From positions 1-6,611 of the forward strand of contig JAPKGD010000101.1 of NCBI GenBank assembly GCA_026648125.1: DNA of 6,611 nt, in the 5' to 3' direction. Of the stretch, positions 5,118-6,611 are shown piece by piece (positions within the stretch are counted from its first letter, which is position 1; each line of letters opens with the position of its first letter). Both the position numbers and the translations under genes were made by a program. The stretch comes from Bdellovibrionales bacterium. GTDB lineage: Bacteria; Bdellovibrionota; Bdellovibrionia; Bdellovibrionales; UBA1609. The notes below the pieces were generated by a model. It was not told where the DNA came from, did no database searches, and saw nothing but the letters and a program-made list of their open reading frames with translations.

Positions 5118-6611
5118 CATCCGAATTGGAAAACTAGTTGAAGAACTACCGTTCTCTGGGCCTGAATGCTCGCGCATCACTCAGCAGATGTTAATCGACG
5201 GATCTAAAATCCGTGAAGGCTTCAAAGCCGCAACGCGCTCAATCGACAATCGAATGTGTGAATCAGTTGCTAATGCACTCAAGATTATGAAAGGTCAGCG
5301 CGTAGGAACTCCGGCACACAGAGATCAAATATTTCAGAAATGCATATCGTTGCTTCAAAGCACACCACCCGATGGGCGGTTTTGGAGCGCCTATAGGCGA
5401 ATTCTCGTTCAGTTTGTCATTAATCGCATGAAGAACTTGGACAACCTTCTCCGCGATGAGGAAATAGACCAAACGCTTTCCTCGACGTCAGATATTTTCA
5501 AAAAAATCATCTCTCAGAAAGATAACTATCGGGTATCGCTCTCCGAAATCGCGACTTTCTATGAGCTCTGGTGGTTCCCCAGAGATGCTTCGATCGAAGA
5601 GGTCTTTAAGAAAAATGTTTCAAGCAATGACGCTGCGGCCATGGGGGACATCAAGCGTGATCTCTCAAAGCAAATTGATTCGAGCGCACGGGAGATTGAA
5701 TCAGTCCAGAGACAGATCGAACTCCTCACAAGGAACTATGAGGCGGACATTCATAAGCTGAAGGCAAGCGTAGAGAGGTTATCGACAGACCAAAAACGAA
5801 TTCATGCTGAACTGGAAAAGTCTAACGATAACACTACCAGGGGGCTCGACAATATTCGCAAGGAAGTTCGTTCCAAACCGGATCAGAATGCCATCAAAGA
5901 ACTGCGCACTAGCGTGCGGGACCTTGAAGCCGAGATTCAAGAACTCAACTCATCGCTGAAGAAAATTGGAAAGACCATTGAAGACCAAAACAGAGAAATG
6001 GGCCGTATCAATGAAAAGATCGGCAGAAAATTTCTAGGAGCGACAGGTCAGTCAGGCAAAGGTGTCCGCAAAATCGATGCTGGTAAAAATCGAATTCCAG
6101 AAGAAGATTTTGTTTTCTTCTGGATGAGTAAACTAAGTGGAACTCCCTTCGCAACTATTCAGTTCGACGATCTCCTGGCAACGCACCTTTTCTTTAAGGC
6201 TTTCCGTTGCATCATACTTCAGGATTCAGCGCTTTACGATTCTTGGTTGAGCGCGATGGGGTGGAAAAAGTTTCTCCACACTGCTGCTGCAGATCCCAGT
6301 TGGATAAAGAGAGAATCGTGCATAGATCTGGAAACCTTCTGCTCCATTGAAGATGCGCCAAACGTCTTTAAAATATTGAATTTCAATTCAGCTCTGGTTG
6401 AAGGTTACCTGCTACCGAACGTATTACCCTGGATGGACCGTGAAGAGTTTATTGATCGGAAGATAGCTCTGATTGCAACTCCAGATGAAGAGGGCGCCCT
6501 GAAGGAGGCGGTACAGCACTTCCCATGCATGCTTAGCCTCAACGGTCGCCTTGAAAGTTCGCCAGTACGAAAAAATCATCAACAGCCAACTTACAATCCC
6601 AAAACAGACGT
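5110..6611 (+). CDS. Large coiled-coil protein of unknown function, 3' end outside window
   Basis: An uninterrupted frame of 500 codons reaches the right edge without a stop. The frame opens at 5062. I choose TTG 5110 because GAGAGGGG ends at 5104, 5 bases upstream; GTG 5083 is the alternative. Residues 1-175 look helical and soluble (MANIRIGKLVEE at the start, ATFYELWWFPRD near 148-159). Coiled coil 1 spans about 178-240, with hydrophobic residues at 196, 199, 203, 206, 210, 217, 224 and 231. Coiled coil 2 spans about 260-305 with an exact 3-4 heptad series: I262, L265, V269, L272, I276, L279, L283, I286, I290. A Gly/Lys-rich linker (309-328) leads to a globular part with IPEEDFVFFWMSKL, DPSW (395-398), SALVEGYLLP (427-436) and KIALIATPDEE (451-461). 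The order of these last three resembles the PsW, Walker B and sensor-1 regions of McrB-like AAA+ proteins, but no proper Walker A is visible, so an ATPase is only a guess. There is no signal peptide or membrane span, so it is cytoplasmic. Confidence 0.85.
   Translation, partial: MANIRIGKLVEELPFSGPECSRITQQMLIDGSKIREGFKAATRSIDNRMCESVANALKIMKGQRVGTPAHRDQIFQKCISLLQSTPPDGRFWSAYRRILVQFVINRMKNLDNLLRDEEIDQTLSSTSDIFKKIISQKDNYRVSLSEIATFYELWWFPRDASIEEVFKKNVSSNDAAAMGDIKRDLSKQIDSSAREIESVQRQIELLTRNYEADIHKLKASVERLSTDQKRIHAELEKSNDNTTRGLDNIRKEVRSKPDQNAIKELRTSVRDLEAEIQELNSSLKKIGKTIEDQNREMGRINEKIGRKFLGATGQSGKGVRKIDAGKNRIPEEDFVFFWMSKLSGTPFATIQFDDLLATHLFFKAFRCIILQDSALYDSWLSAMGWKKFLHTAAADPSWIKRESCIDLETFCSIEDAPNVFKILNFNSALVEGYLLPNVLPWMDREEFIDRKIALIATPDEEGALKEAVQHFPCMLSLNGRLESSPVRKNHQQPTYNPKTD

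Noticed and set aside
6037..6063. GATGQSGKG in the coiled-coil protein as a Walker A motif
   Set aside because: The spacing is one residue too long for GxxxxGK, a Gly follows instead of Ser/Thr, and no hydrophobic strand precedes it; it looks like a flexible linker.

Overview
The window looks like part of an integrative or otherwise mobile element in a Gram-negative, probably proteobacterial, chromosome or plasmid. The reasons are Sec signal peptides suited to a periplasm, strong GGAG-type ribosome binding sites, a tyrosine recombinase, and abrupt changes of base composition. By hand count, one sampled 60-base line in the recombinase gene is 35/60 G+C, one in the secreted-protein gene is 20/60, and one in the last gene is 31/60. 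I cannot name a genus.

Left part (1-3492): a small leftward gene, probably membrane-associated, is cut by the left edge. Diverging from it is a rightward run of six genes: a secreted staphylococcal-nuclease-like enzyme (291-749), a 70-residue single-span membrane protein (833-1045), an unrecognised 121-residue protein (1055-1420), a short DNA adenine-methylase-like protein (1437-2216), an unrecognised 95-residue protein (2179-2466) that overlaps it, and a tyrosine recombinase (2542-3492). The three gaps from 1046 to 2178 are at most 16 bases or negative, so these genes are probably co-transcribed. The 75-base gap before the recombinase holds two interleaved inverted repeats with the topology of an H-type RNA pseudoknot.

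Middle (3493-4891): a short convergent intergenic region carries a 9-base inverted repeat and an inner hairpin (bidirectional terminator or attachment-site candidate). It is followed by an AT-rich leftward gene for a secreted, cysteine-rich protein with Sel1/Hcp-like repeats. Its composition differs from both neighbours, which suggests a separate origin.

Right part (4892-6611): an unrecognised small ORF overlaps by 8 bases a long open frame that runs off the right edge. The long frame is at least 500 residues: a helical N-terminal region, two clear coiled-coil stretches, then a globular region that might be a degenerate AAA+-like domain. A two-gene operon of this kind beside a recombinase is the best candidate here for an undescribed, possibly defence-type, system, but its function is not shown by the sequence.

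No tRNA, rRNA, CRISPR array or insertion sequence was seen.
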